Notes: a model not told the origin generated them from the letters alone. A stretch of DNA of 64,000 bases from Paraconiothyrium sp. Pb-2020 (GCA_022419385.1 JAJUBI010000001.1:682001-746000), one strand, 5' to 3'; shown: positions 1 to 11,901, counted from the stretch's first letter. Numbers and translations are program-made.

Positions 1-2951
1 GCAGAGATACAAACAATGCGTGCTGGTGGTGTGCCGCGACGCGCTCTGGTTGGCTCAATGGTGCGTTGAGAGAAGGTGCAAATACACAAGGCAAGGCGGT
101 CAGTGTGATATAGGCTAGTAGAGCAGGGCTCTGCCAGGTAGCAAAACAGTGAAACCACGAATGCGAACAACGTGCAAGAAAATTTGTAGATAGTTTGGCA
201 ATGGCGAACTTGCGGTGGGCAGAAGCCGCGTTCGCTTTGCAGATTCGTCTGTCGCGGTGTCTTTCCGCGCTGGCAATGCCATCGGACAGGCGCAGCAGAG
301 TGCCTGTGTACGCGACCCAAGTCCGCAGCCCACATGTTATACCAATTGATCCCGAAGTAAATAAACAAACAGACGTGCTGAAGCTGGATGGGTATCAGAT
401 TCCACAATGCGATCCGGGTCCGTCGTGACAGCCCCGGGAGCTGCAGCGGACCGCAGCTCCACACGAGCAGTCCACTTTTCAGATCGTGAAGCTATGGATT
501 TGTTCAGTATGCTATAGGCTAGACAACAGCCGAATACAGTGTGTTGTCTCGACGTTTTTCGCTGTCGCTTCACACCGCCCTCGAGATCAGGGGAGCGGGT
601 GGATACCTCTGCGTGTTTCCTGCAGTAGCTCGGACTGGCTCGAGTACGTACCTGTGAGGATTTGGGGCAAGGTCATGCACGATGCTGCCAGCTGCAGGAC
701 ACATGCGGCGTCCCTGGCGGCGGACCACTCGCAGGCGTGGCCACGACGCGCTACGGAGGAATGGACTGGGCGCCTCCCCGAAGCCGGACAGCGTGGGCAG
801 CGTCCGAGAGGGCTAGGAGGATTGGTCTTGCCACGATGCTATTCGTGTAGGCGGCTGTACACCGACTTTGTTTCATCTCCGCGCAATGCCCTTGCCGGCC
901 AGTGTTCTGAGGCCACGATGCTCGAGGATGGACAGTGGACGGCGGACGGCGGACGGCAGTCAGCATGAGCTTCCCCAGGCCCAAGACGTCGCGGCGTCTA
1001 CCCGCCGGCCGTGCTCCGAGTGGAACTCGAGGGGGACACCAAAGGGTTTCCGGGCGCCAGCGTGTTGAAACGCTTGCGTGCTCAGTACGAGGGGTCCGTC
1101 CAAGCAGCCCGCCCCTGAGGCATACAGCTGCAGAAGACGGGTGCGACGAGCCCTCAAAGAGCCGGCGGCGTGGGAAATGAGATGGGAGCGCTCGACAGAT
1201 GGACGATAACGGCAGTTTGGCAGCGTGTTGGAGGAGAGGCTGCGGCCACCGGCAGCACGCAACCCACGGCCAATGGGAGGCCAGCTGGCATGTCGTGCGA
1301 CGTGGTGGTTGCAAGGCAGCGCGTTGTTGGACAAAGAGAGGCAGGCCGAGCCAGCTTACGCCTTCTGGGCGGGATCAGCGCCGCGAGCGTCCAATGCGAA
1401 TCTGTGCCCAGTTCTGGGTCGCCAGTTTCCAGTTGCGTTGCCGCCACGCCCGCCCTTGGCCAGCGTGCGATTGCGACTTGTATCGTCCGTCTCCGTCCCT
1501 GCCCGGGGGATGCGCCGCTCGCAGCAGGGCAGCGGGTTCTCGGGGATCACGTCGACCCACCACGCAACGCGGACACAGTCTGGTGGAGAGACTCAGCAGG
1601 TTTCTGGAACAGCCGGCATCGAGAGCAGGTCCAGATTCCAGCACCTTCGGCCGCGACAGCGCCTGCCACGCATGCGGTTAGCCGGATGACAGGGCCCCTT
1701 GCTAGCCCACAACTCTTGCATCACACGCCTGCACAGCTGCGCCTAACTGCATCGGCATTGGCGTGCATTTGTCAAGGCGGTGTCTGCCACCCGTTTCATA
1801 CAAGGAGCGCTTCTCCCTGCCCAGCTCCCGCCCTCCATCACTCACAGAAGCTTGCCATGTCCTGATAGCACACCATCCCGCCCTTCGTCGTCGTCGTTTT
1901 GCTCGTCGCAGTCTGCGTCCCTTCCGCATTCCACCTTCACACCATCCTTCCTCCCTAATACGACTGCTCCTGCATTCCTCCTTCGTTTCCCGCGCAACCG
2001 CTCCTGCCTCGCTCAGCTCGACGACATCACCCGACCTCACCTCCGCCTCTCACCCACGCCTCCATCTGCAACACCACGCCCCGATCATATAACGGGCCAT
2101 CTACCTGACGCCGCTGGTCTTTTGATGTGACAGACCGGAAGCAAGCTCCTGGCCATCATCCACGACTACACAGCCTCGCCTTGCACCTCCGAGCTCCGAT
2201 CCTCACATCAGCCTCGGCTTTGACACCCGCCGACCTAGCTTCGTGGCCAGACGTTTGATGCTTCTATCGGTCGTCGTCTGCTGCCAGTGAAAGCCGCCTA
2301 TCCTAGCATCCTCGTCCTTCGAGTCCACCGCTAGTCGACTGAGTCGCCGCTGACTCACGCCTCCAACAAGTTCGCCCTAGACACTCGACCCTGTCTACAC
2401 CTACGCCTGCCACGTATTACGACTCTCCCTCTCCGTCTCCACCTCACGCAGCGATACTCTTGTTCTTGCCTTTCCCCGGACTCCTAGGACTCCGACCTGC
2501 CTTTCTTTGAACCGCTCGTTGACTCGGGTTTATCCATACAAAAATAATACAGCCAATGAGCACCACACTCTCTTGAGACTTTCCTTGTCTTTGCAGCCTA
2601 CGGACCCCTGTGCATATCCCCGACGGCCTTTTTGTTACCAGTTCCACTTGGAGCCGCCTTCTGCAACCTGCAGCCTGTTTACTTGACGACATTTCTTCTG
2701 TGTCTTTTATCCCATCCCGGATCCGATCATACGCCATTTATTCCTATCTTCATCGAAGCTTGCACCACCTAAAAGTGAAATAGATCATCGCTTCGTGGGT
2801 TCGACGGCCGTCGACCCTTTTGTTTGGTTACGAGATTCTACGTCAGCGTTCCAGTATCTCGCGTGCTCAATCGACCTTACCGCGCTCCGCCACCGGGTAG
2901 ACCTTTGGATCCCCTCGGCCAGCTCACCGTTATTGTCCCACGAGTTCCCCT
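1..2951. other. gene-free stretch; 3' part is probable kinase promoter and leader
   Basis: No convincing protein gene is visible. Bases 1-1700 are GC-rich and open in many frames on both strands, as expected by chance in such sequence, and none of the conceptual products shows a recognisable domain. From about 1860 to 2950 the plus strand becomes rich in C and T, the composition typical of fungal promoters and long 5' leaders, directly ahead of the kinase start at 2952. A short GC-rich tandem (GGCGGAC repeated) lies near 941-957. Confidence 0.55.
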
Positions 2952-4904
2952 ATGGAGTGCATGCGAAATCAGCTTCACGAGGGTGTTGTGCTCAATGGAC
3001 GGTATGAAACTATATCGCCCCTCAACCATGGCTCCTTCGGAATGGTCTTCCAGGCCAAGGACCTCGTAACCGATGAAGTCGTCGCCATCAAGGTCATCAC
3101 CAAGTCTACCGCGACCGTCACCTGCCCTACTGCCTTTGCCATCGACGAGCGCTCTGAGGAGCTCGGTGTCCACCTTCGTCTTGGCTCGCACCCCAATCTC
3201 GTGAACCTGCTTCAGTCTTTCGAGACCACCAATCACGTCTACCTTGTTCTTGAGTTCTGCTCCAATGGCGACTTGTACGAAGCCATCCGCTTGAACAAAG
3301 GTCCCTTGGAGACTGAGCATGTTCGCGACTTCATGCATCAACTTGTCGGTGCCGTCGAAGCCATGCACTCGAAGGGCATCTATCACCGCGACATCAAGCC
3401 GGAAAACATCTTCCTGACGCAATCTGGCTTGATGAAGCTCGGCGATTTCGGCCTTGCTACCACCGATGCCTGGTCTTGGGAGGTTGCTGTGGGTAGCGAT
3501 CGCTACATGGCGCCTGAGCAGTATGACCCCACCAGCGCCGGCTACTCCACCGCCAAGGCAGACATCTGGGCCATCGGCATCTGCCTTCTGAACGTTCTGT
3601 TCTCGCGCAATCCCTTTGCTGTCCCCTCAGTCTCGGATCCCCTATACGCCGACTTCGCTCTTGACCGTCAGAGCCTCTTTGATGTCTTCCCTAACATGTC
3701 TCAAGACACCTTCGAGGTTTTGATCCACTGCCTCGCCATCGATCCCGAGAAGCGTGACCTGGCTCTTGTCAAGGAAGCACTTGATCGAGTCATCAGCTTC
3801 ACTATCGATGATGAGACTCTCGACGATTTCTGTGCTGAGGAATACGATCCTGTCGTGGCCAGCGCCAACCGCGAGCCCCTTCGCACGCCCTCCATCTCGA
3901 CTCCTCAGCTTGACCAAGGTGGTTCCTTCCCTTGGGCCAAGGCTTTGGCCATGTCCCCACCTCAGCCCATCCGTCAGTTGTCAGTCATCCCGGATACTGA
4001 GATCTATCCCGATGATCTCTATGCTGGTCATGGTGGTCGTTCTTGGTATGATGTCAAGCCCGCCAACGCTTCTAAGGCGTCCTTCGTTGACTCGGGTCTT
4101 GGAGAGTCTATCGATTCGGGTCTAGGCCTTTCGTTCAAGCCTCTCGATATCCCTGCGGCGGCCCCCATGAACATTGCTCGATCCAAGCCCATGCCAATTG
4201 CTGCCTCGCTCCCGGCCAAAGCCTTCAACAGCATGGCATCAGTGTTCGGCAAGAAGCGTGACGTCATCTCCAAGAGCTGGAGCGACCTTTGGGATGAGGA
4301 AGACGACGACATTACCATCGAGGAAATCGAGAACAGTTTCACGCCCAAGAAAGAGAAGCCATTTGTTCAGTCAGAGGCTGGTTCTGGTGTATCTACTCCT
4401 CGCGGCGGTCTCGCCGAGCTCAAAAATCCTGCTATGGTCAATAACAGCAGGAGCCGCTCTCCCAAGCCGACCAAGATCTCCACCAGCCACGTTAGTGAAC
4501 AGACTGGTTTCATCTTCGAAGAGCACAACGCGGCGGCTCCACGCTACTCCCCGCCGTCCAAGCGCACCGCCGCAGACAAATGGGCTGCACTGGGCGATCG
4601 CAGGCGCGCTCCGCAGTCTGCACAGCATACGCCTGCGAAGACGCCCGCGAAACCCATCAAGCAGCAGCAGCCAACGACTCCGAACTCCGCCCGGAAGCGA
4701 AGCCGGACCGGAAGCTGGAGGCGCCCTATTCACTGGGGCCCAAGCCCCCAGCATGAAAATGCTGATATTTGGTCCAAGCCCAAAAACAAGGACATCGATC
4801 CTTGGAGTCTGAGTAAAGACTGGCGTCGTCACCCTGCTGCACCTTTGCATGACGACATCGGGGACCTTGAGTGGGTTGGAGGTTGGAATGACCTCCACTT
4901 GTAG
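2952..4904 (+). CDS. Ser/Thr protein kinase, Ran1/Ksp1-like
   Basis: Single-exon gene of 650 codons. The protein kinase domain fills roughly residues 15-285: glycine loop HGSFGMVF near 26-33, VAIK lysine near 48, catalytic HRDIKPEN near 145-152, DFG near 165 and APE near 187. Wording such as YHRDIKPENIFL and VGSDRYMAPEQYDP fits the Ran1/Pat1-Ksp1-Sks1 group of fungal kinases, which act in nutrient signalling, meiosis or filamentous growth. The C-terminal 360 residues are low-complexity, rich in Ser, Pro and Lys, and presumably disordered and regulatory. The ATG at 2952 opens the frame; a second ATG three codons on is also possible. A long pyrimidine-rich leader precedes it. Kinase assignment is firm; the exact orthologue is inferred. 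Confidence 0.92.
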   Translation: MECMRNQLHEGVVLNGRYETISPLNHGSFGMVFQAKDLVTDEVVAIKVITKSTATVTCPTAFAIDERSEELGVHLRLGSHPNLVNLLQSFETTNHVYLVLEFCSNGDLYEAIRLNKGPLETEHVRDFMHQLVGAVEAMHSKGIYHRDIKPENIFLTQSGLMKLGDFGLATTDAWSWEVAVGSDRYMAPEQYDPTSAGYSTAKADIWAIGICLLNVLFSRNPFAVPSVSDPLYADFALDRQSLFDVFPNMSQDTFEVLIHCLAIDPEKRDLALVKEALDRVISFTIDDETLDDFCAEEYDPVVASANREPLRTPSISTPQLDQGGSFPWAKALAMSPPQPIRQLSVIPDTEIYPDDLYAGHGGRSWYDVKPANASKASFVDSGLGESIDSGLGLSFKPLDIPAAAPMNIARSKPMPIAASLPAKAFNSMASVFGKKRDVISKSWSDLWDEEDDDITIEEIENSFTPKKEKPFVQSEAGSGVSTPRGGLAELKNPAMVNNSRSRSPKPTKISTSHVSEQTGFIFEEHNAAAPRYSPPSKRTAADKWAALGDRRRAPQSAQHTPAKTPAKPIKQQQPTTPNSARKRSRTGSWRRPIHWGPSPQHENADIWSKPKNKDIDPWSLSKDWRRHPAAPLHDDIGDLEWVGGWNDLHL

Positions 4905-6271
4905 TCTTGACACTTTTCATCCCTTGATTTTTTTCTTCTTTCTTTTATGGGAACAAACAGAAAACCCTTTTTCAACATACCAACTTCCAGGAGAATCCCT
5001 AGGATGCAAGGAGCATCCACCATACAAGAGCTTGTAGTGCTAGAGATACCATTTCCTTACTCTCCTCTCCTCTCTCAGAACCAAACCGATACCCGCATTA
5101 CCCTTCTCGACTCATGTCTCTCTTCTCCGCTTCTCGCCGAGTACACAGATGTTGTGTACTCTGGCACACTGTATCATTTTAAGAAGCTACTCTTTGGTAT
5201 CTCTCCTTTGTTAGTGCTTGGGTGCATCACAAACTGCATATGGAAGGGGTTGGATTGGGATGATTCAAACTGATATCTGATATGAAGGGAAGGGCGTTTT
5301 TATTGATTTTTGCGCGAACTTACTTCACGCAAGGGATGATTAGATAGTCAAGACTCGTATCCGTCGGAAGCATCACTGCCATACGGCGCTGGTGCTTCGG
5401 GATTTACCCACTCAAAAGATGTTCCCGATTGCGAATATGATGTGATTGTGAATGAGTGAGTTTGACTGATAACACTAGATGGTTGGCGGCTGATAGAGAC
5501 CCTGTGTAAAAACGGACAGCTACCATGGTTTCACTTTCCAGCGCTTCCTCTTTCCGGCCTCGGTATGTGGATGCGTCCCATACCCTTACGTGCTCCTAGT
5601 CACAACATTGTAGATAGTATCGAAGGTATTGAACGATAGATCTGCATTGACTAAACTCATACAGTGCTGCCTATCCTCGGCGACGCGCGTGACTCAAGTG
5701 CCAGCCCCTTCGATAGTCGATTAGGCCATGGACGGTAGTGTATTCGCAACCCATCACGCCATGCCACTAACGTCCATTACGAAGTTCTGGCAGCTGCACG
5801 CGCAATGTCACATCCAGCCACCAAGGTACATGCGCAGATGGTCTCGTGGCGTGGCTAGCGGGCCGCATGATGCAGAGAAAGCCATCTTCTATTCGTATAG
5901 CTACACCAAGACCACAGCGCCGAGTTCGGAACTCACTCTCGAGTCCGCTGCCAGCCACCGTGTTTGTATACACTGCGGAAAGAGAGCTCTTGATGTATGG
6001 CGTGGCATAGACGTGCATACGCACGCATATGCAATGCACGTGTGGAGTGGACGCTGGAGGCCACCCAATGCCGTGCGCTCGAGGGGTATCACTTAATCAA
6101 AACAACGGAATCCGAAAAGCACGTCACGCGAGCGGCTCACTCCACCGTCAGTCGTGCTGTCTCCACCATCTCCACGGCACCGACGCAGATATGGGTAGAC
6201 TGATGCTACCGCCAGCGTGATATGCACAGCGACGGGTGAGCGTACACCTTGCTGTCGGCACGGAGACGGGT
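4905..6271. other. intergenic between convergent kinase and MED6 genes
   Basis: The kinase (plus) and MED6 (minus) converge here, so this 1.37 kb should hold both 3' UTRs. A T-rich run follows the kinase stop at 4925-4945. Short ORFs around 5728-6096 lack any recognisable domain, and no RNA gene was recognised. Confidence 0.5.
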
Positions 6272-7345
6272 TTATATCTGCGGGCCCGTGGGTGTGACCG
6301 GACTCGCGAGACTGCCGGGGCCCTTTGACTTTCGGCGCTTCTCTTTGCCGGGCTTCGGCTGGCTTGCTATGCTTGCCTTGCGGGAGAAGGACTCTGTAGC
6401 GGGGGTAGCGGGTTTAGGCGTGGACGTGGAGGACTGGAGCCCGCTCTGCGTCTGCGAGGCGGCGGCTGCGGTGGAGATTGAGAGTTGAGTCGCCTGCGCT
6501 GCGGCCGCTTGTTGCGCGGCAGCCTGTTCGGCGCGCTTCTTCTCTTCCTCGCGCCGCGTCACCGTGTTGCGCCAGCTGTGGGTGAGCACGAAGGAGCCTG
6601 GCTCGCCTTGCAGCGGGTTCTCGTCGACGTATTCCTCGAAGTAGGCTTCTGTGCGGTCGAGCGAGCGGAGGAAAAACGCGTCGGAGAAGGTCTCGAAGGG
6701 GTCTGCTGCGGTGGGTTGCACACCGCTGGGCTGGGGCTCGGGAGCGGGACTTCCTGCGCGGCTACCTGCGCGGCTTCCTGCGCGACTCCCGCTGCTGGCC
6801 TTTGCGAGGTCGAACGACGGCGGGATATACGTGTGGCCTGTCGCCGGGCTGAAATGTGACAAGTCCTTCGATAGTTCCATCAACTCCTGCAGCTGCGTGC
6901 TCACGCTCAGCAAGCGCGTCTGCAGCACATCCAGCACGCTCTTCGCCATGACGATCCTCGTCCCTTGCGTAAAGTACGTAGCCGTGACGTCGATCTTCGC
7001 CGTCTTCCCCGTGTTCTCGTCCACGCTCTTCTCCTGGCGCTGAATCACCCATGGCTCGCCGTCGTTTTTGGGCTCGTACGCGACAACATATTGCGTGCCG
7101 TACGGATAGTCTGTGCGTAGGCGCTCCTCGAAGGCAAGCCGGTTGTTGAAGATGAGTTCTTGCTGGGGGGTGCCGCCGACTTGGCGGAGGAGGCTGTTGT
7201 TGTTGGAGCTTTGGTCGAACCACGGCGAATTGTAGAAGTACCAGAGGATGGTGTTGGAGTTGAGGGTGCCGACTGCGGAGAGAGTGGGGAGGAGGTCGGG
7301 GCGGTCGAAGAACTGCTCGTCTTCGGGCGCTGGTTGGGGGACCAT
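6272..7345 (-). CDS. MED6: Mediator complex subunit 6
   Basis: Single-exon gene of 357 aa. MED6 belongs to the head module of Mediator, which couples transcription factors to RNA polymerase II in the nucleus. Residues about 10-165 match the MED6 family: the DRPDLL entry, the NTILWYFYNSPWFDQSSNNN signature (family pattern: aromatic pairs followed by xSPFFDxxSNN), and a conserved strand around YVVAYEPK. The rest is fungal-specific. It carries a GSRA tandem repeat near residues 187-198, an Ala/Gln-rich helix (EEEKKRAEQAAAQQAAAAQA) and a basic Lys/Arg tail. The true ATG is at 7345 and lies close to the divergent MMtag gene, with which it shares a 320-bp promoter. Confidence in the family is high; the tail is not conserved. 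Confidence 0.92.
   Translation of the reverse strand: MVPQPAPEDEQFFDRPDLLPTLSAVGTLNSNTILWYFYNSPWFDQSSNNNSLLRQVGGTPQQELIFNNRLAFEERLRTDYPYGTQYVVAYEPKNDGEPWVIQRQEKSVDENTGKTAKIDVTATYFTQGTRIVMAKSVLDVLQTRLLSVSTQLQELMELSKDLSHFSPATGHTYIPPSFDLAKASSGSRAGSRAGSRAGSPAPEPQPSGVQPTAADPFETFSDAFFLRSLDRTEAYFEEYVDENPLQGEPGSFVLTHSWRNTVTRREEEKKRAEQAAAQQAAAAQATQLSISTAAAASQTQSGLQSSTSTPKPATPATESFSRKASIASQPKPGKEKRRKSKGPGSLASPVTPTGPQI
6751..6786 (-). repeat. 12-bp tandem repeat within MED6 (GSRA repeats)
   Basis: Three copies of a 12-base unit (plus strand approximately TTCCTGCGCGGC) lie in tandem in the MED6 coding sequence. They encode consecutive Gly-Ser-Arg-Ala units just before a Pro-rich linker. The unit keeps the reading frame, so copy number could vary without breaking the protein. 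Confidence 0.8.
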
Positions 7346-7665
7346 GACGCCGGTTGTGGGATTTGTGTCAGTGGTGAGTGTGTCAGTGGTGAATGTACGT
7401 GCGCTGTGTAGCTTGTAGATCGGCCAGTAGTAATTAAAATTGTATTTCGTGGGATCTCTTTACGGGGTACGCGACAACTGGGTTGAGGCAATGATCGCAG
7501 GAATGATGATTGTTTGTGGAGGCTTTGTTCGAAATCGTGAAGTTCAAAAGTCGCGGGGGAAACTTGGCCAAAGCTCCAAGTGAGTGCTGCCTTTGGACAC
7601 CTCCGCGCTTCCTCCGCATTTACTTTCCCTTCAGCTCACAGCTCTCGCCACACAACAGCGTGACC
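7346..7665. promoter_or_regulatory. shared divergent promoter MED6 / MMtag gene
   Basis: A 320-bp gap separates two divergently transcribed genes, so both promoters must lie here. A 15-bp unit (TGTCAGTGGTGAG/A) is repeated twice at 7366-7393, immediately upstream of MED6. No clear TATA box was recognised. Confidence 0.6.
7366..7393. repeat. two-copy 15-bp direct repeat
   Basis: TGTCAGTGGTGAG at 7366 is repeated as TGTCAGTGGTGAA at 7381, a 15-bp period, in the leader of MED6. It is a plain direct repeat; any regulatory role is speculative. Confidence 0.7.
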
Positions 7666-8431
7666 ATGGATCTTGTACAGACAGTGCGAAAAGAAGGCAG
7701 TCGGTGTGTATCATTCTCCATTCATTCTACTTCTGGTCTAACTTGTCTCCAGCGGCGGCCGCGCCGACTTCAAATGGGAAGATGTCAAGGCAGACTCCCA
7801 ACGCGAGAACTACCTGGGCCACTCGCTTATGGCGCCTGTGGGCCGATGGCAACAAGGCCGCGATCTGAACTGGTATGCCAAGGGCGACCAGGGTAAAGAG
7901 GGAGAACAATCGGCCGCCGAGAAACTTGCAGAGGAGAAGCGCAAACTCAAGGAAGCCGAAGAAGATGCCATGCTGCGCGCCATGGGTCTCCCCGTCCCTG
8001 AGCGTGCATCGACGAACGCAAATCTGACGCCGCTGGGGGAGAAGGCGCATGAGGCGGATGTGGAGAAGGCTCTTGAGGAGAAAGCAAAGAATGACGATGA
8101 GGGAGAAAAGAGGAGAGAGAAGGAGCGGTCACGGAGACACAGGGATGATGGCGAGCGCGATAGAAAGAGGAGGCACAGATCGAGAAGCAGGTCGCGGGAT
8201 CGCAGGGAGAAGCGACGTGATCGTTCGAGATCGCGCGACAGGAGGGACCGCGATCGCGATGGCGAGAGGAGACGCCATCGGTCGAGGAGTCGTGAGCACT
8301 TGCGGCGAGACGACCGGCACAATCGGCGTAGGGAGCGACACGGAGACGATGAGCGATCACGGTCACGGGAGCGATACAGGCGTCCTAGGAGCCGCTCACC
8401 GTACGATAAGCATGAGAGGCGGCGAAACTGA
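7666..8431 (+). CDS. MMtag-domain (C1orf35-like) RS/RE-rich protein
   Basis: Two exons: 7666-7703 and 7753-8431, with a 49-nt intron (GTGTGT...CTCCAG). The first exon gives MDLVQTVRKEGSR; splicing joins it in frame to GGRADFKWEDVK and QRENYLGHSLMAPVGRWQQG. This is the N-terminal 'multiple myeloma tumour-associated protein 2' domain (Pfam MMtag), whose hallmark is a short N-terminal block of this kind. The middle is a charged helix. The last ~90 residues are alternating Arg with Ser, Asp and Glu (RSRSRDRR and similar), a composition seen in splicing-associated proteins. A role in nuclear RNA metabolism is therefore inferred, not shown. Total about 238 aa. Confidence 0.85.
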
Positions 8432-9105
8432 GTCTCAACCCGCCGTTCTTATCATACACAAAATCTGAACGCCGTATGAATGCGACCGCTGGGATTTTCG
8501 CAGGTATGTACCTGGCAAGGTAGTTGTGAGGCTAGTAGCAGCGTTGTGAGCTGCCTCCCACGATGATGTGCGGTATACACCGTTATGGTCCTCTACTACA
8601 CCCGACAGCAGGTACGCGCCCCGATGAGGACTTCCACTTGTTCCTCAAGAAGCCAGGGACATACAATTTTCTAAGTCAAGTAAGGGACATTTGAATTGAA
8701 TGAAATAAATTCGTATTTCTTCCCAGGAAATCCGAGGTGCTTCTGGGTTTAACGTACCATATATCAAGCAACGTCGTCCTCGGCAAACACTTACATTACA
8801 GCGTCGCATACTACATACGTATGAATCTTTACTCAACGCCCACTAGTCTTTGGATTACTTAATCTACAAGCTTACTAGAGTATGGATTTCATCTAGATAT
8901 CATGCACTCTTGACGCGCCACAACATGTCGTACCCCACATCGTGTCTCGGAATCCGACTCGGGACAGGATCCGGATCCCCAAAACTCCATAAAGCAACAA
9001 CATTTCATGAGCGCACTTCCCCAAGCCTAAACCTTATTGCAAAGAATCTGCATACGTCGTTAGCATCTTACCTTGGAGAGTCTAGCATAATAGGTGCTGT
9101 ATACT
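8432..9105. other. intergenic, relatively AT-rich
   Basis: Contains the 3' end of the MMtag gene and the promoter of the amidase. The section 8640-9100 is noticeably richer in A and T than its surroundings. No gene was recognised. Confidence 0.5.
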
Positions 9106-11003
9106 ATGTCGGAAGTACTCATCGCAGATTGGCGAGGCCTCGCTGCCTCAAAGCGAGAAGCCAATCTCAAGAAAATACCAGAGAGCTGGAGGCTACCCAA
9201 TTCGTTGACTGCGCAGTTCACAGAAACATCCGCCATCTCCGTCATTGACGTACCATTAACATGCGGTCTCCTGACATCTCGAGAAGTCGAGCTTACCTCT
9301 AATTACGATGCCAGTAAGTCCTGGCTGTCTAAATCTTATGAATGCGTTACGTTCAAGACAGCTTACGTCAATAGCTGCATTGGTCGAGCTTATGGTAAAG
9401 AGGGGTGTTACGAGCGTAGACGTCGTCACGGCGTTTTGTAAGAGAGCGGCAATTGCGCAACAATGCGTAAATTGCCTCACAGAGGTCTTCTTCGAGGAAG
9501 CCATAGCTAGGGCGAAAGAATGCGATGAGTACCTTGAAAAGAATGGACACCCAATGGGCCCGTTACACGGCCTACCGATCAGTCTCAAAGTATGTAGTCC
9601 CTACGCTTTCATACATCCCGAATGTTCAATACTATAGGTGACTGTCACTGCAAGAGCTAAACTCCTATTACCCAGGACTCCTTTAACGTTAAAGGTACAC
9701 AAGCAACAATAGGTTACATCTCCTTCCTCTCCCGCCCACCAGCAACCTCAAATTCCAATCTTGTGAACCTCTTATACTCGCACGGCGCAGTTTACTATTG
9801 CAAAACCAACCTCCCTCAAACAATGATGACTGCAGATTCTCACAACAACATCTTCGGTCGCACTCTAAATCCGCACAACCTCTCAATGACAGCCGGGGGC
9901 TCCACTGGCGGCGAGGGCGCTCTCCTGGCCATGCGCGGCTCAGTCCTAGGATTAGCGACTGACATAGCTGGCTCGTGCCGGATACCTGCACTGTGCTGCG
10001 GATTGACCAGCTTCAAACCAAGTGCAGGCAGAGTGCCGTTCGGAGGAAGCGTACCGCCCGGTCGTCTGGGAAGTCCTGGCCCCATCGTGCCTGTAATCGG
10101 ACCTATGGGCCACTCGATCCGCGACATAGGGCTCACGATGCAGACAATCTGCAACAGCGATACTTGGACTTTCGACGAGAATGTCTTGGGCGTGCCGTGG
10201 CGCGCGGTCCAACCTTACACCCGGCCCCTGAAATTTGGTCTCATTCGCGGTATATCGCAGAGACCTTTGCACCCGCCCATAGCCCGGGCGCTGCATTCCT
10301 GCGCCACGAAGCTAAAGGCACAAGGTCACGAGATTGTGCTGCTCGATGACAAAGTACCGGATGTATGGGCCTCTGCTATCCTGGCTTGGAAGTTCTTCCT
10401 TCTTGATCCTGAGAAGACGCCCTTTTCTTACATCACGCAAGCAGGCGAGCCACTGGTACCTAGCCTAGCCACAACGATGGTACAAGAGATCCGCGGATTT
10501 GAGCCAAGTCTGAACGGATTGTGGGACATGAATCTTGAGCGGTTCAAGGTTTTGCATGCGTGGCATAAGGTCATGGTTGAGAACGAGCTAGATGCGGTCT
10601 TGATGCCCGGGAACTCGGCGACGGCGGTGAAGCATGATACGTATGGGATGGCGCCATTTACTGTGTTGCAGAATATGCTGAACGTGAGTGTCTTCGTTGT
10701 TGTGTGGGGGATTCTGGAGAGGAGAAGACTAATGAGGTGTGTGGCAGTACCCGTCGGCCATCCTGCCGCATTTGAAGGCTGAGGAAGAACTAGACAGGCC
10801 CTTCATCAAGGATGATGCCACCTACGAACCGCCGTGTACGTGCTCTTGGAGATTGGTTTGAAGGGTAGAAAATTAATTTGTGGACAGATGAACCGAAGAT
10901 TCTGGAAGGATTACCGGCGCACGTCCAAGTCATGGGAAAACCGATGAAGGATGAGGAGCTGATGGAGATATTAAAAGTTGTCGAGAAGACTTTGGCGGAA
11001 TGA
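9106..11003 (+). CDS. amidase (acetamidase-type, amidase signature family)
   Basis: Five exons read from phase and splice signals: 9106-9313, 9375-9589, 9676-10683, 10748-10835, 10888-11003, giving about 544 aa. Amidase-signature enzymes hydrolyse carboxamides with a Ser-cisSer-Lys triad. Visible parts are the AFCKRAAIAQQ helix; the catalytic-Lys segment LPISLKDSFNVKG, which is rebuilt across an intron; the Gly/Ser-rich GGSTGGEGALLA segment carrying the cis-Ser; and AGSCRIPAL, equivalent to the usual GGSIRxPA nucleophile segment. Length and wording match fungal general amidases/acetamidases (amdS-like), so a role in using amides as nitrogen source is likely but not specific. No signal peptide, so presumably cytosolic. 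The final exon reads through YEPKILEGLPAHVQVMGK to a TGA. Confidence 0.88.
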
Positions 11004-11901
11004 AAATGTGATACGGCGGCGACACAGAGAGGGACATTGATACGGCAGGCTGATAGGAATCAACCAGCGGACGCATTCCTTTGCGAATTGTACAGAGCAA
11101 GTCCTAGTGGTGCTGACAAAAGCTGGAATCACTCCGCCAATGCTACTCACTCACGTAGGCCATACTATTGATAACATTATACACGAAGTCCTTCGATCAG
11201 TCGAATTCCATCTCCTAGATAAACATCATTTCAATGCAGCATTCCAGCTGTTGTTTCCGCTGAGGATCGTTGCCAGACTTGTCCGAAACGAACAGCAATT
11301 GTGGTGGGTGCAGCGGATAGCTGCAGAAATTTCCATGGGAAAGGACGTGCGCTTTGCACAGCAAATTTCGAGACCAAAGGATATATCTAAAGATTCGGCG
11401 ACCATCTATTAATGATGACCGGTGCCCTGAGCAACAGCACAGCACATCATAGTCGGTAGAATTCTTGAGGAAAATCGTGACAGTCATAGACCTCCGAGGT
11501 ATTTCTCAGTAGAAGCATCATGGGTGCGATCTTTACAGGCCTTGCGTCCAGGTGTACTGTCGAGAACCGAGCATGTACGTCTCCTTGCCGTTCACCGCCA
11601 GAAAACCCGGTGAATTGCAACAGCGTCAGGCACGCGCCGCATACCTCACCCGAACAGCACGGGGCACTGCAGATGGGAACCCGCAGACACAACGGCAAGC
11701 CGCACATACCACACCGCCTCAACCCAGACCTGCTTCCCTACATAAACACCGTACTACAGATCTTGTGTCCACTCCGCATACTCCCTTAACATCAATTGCT
11801 CAACCCGAATATCAACCTCGAGCAACATCCACTAGCGCCAACCTCTTGCTTCAGCTTATAAGAACACCCTCGCAAAGGATCAATTCCACCACGAAACGGA
11901 A
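11004..11901. other. intergenic, amidase 3' end and promoter of membrane protein
   Basis: No convincing gene. A TATA-like GCTTATAAGA lies at about 11855-11864, some 40 bp before the ATG of the next gene. Confidence 0.5.

Noticed and set aside
1170..1865. 231-codon ORF on the plus strand near the left end
   Set aside because: GC-rich chance ORF overlapped by several ORFs in other frames, no domain, no conserved-looking segment.
5728..6096. 122-codon plus-strand ORF between kinase and MED6
   Set aside because: No domain and overlapped by similar antisense ORFs; lies where two 3' UTRs are expected.
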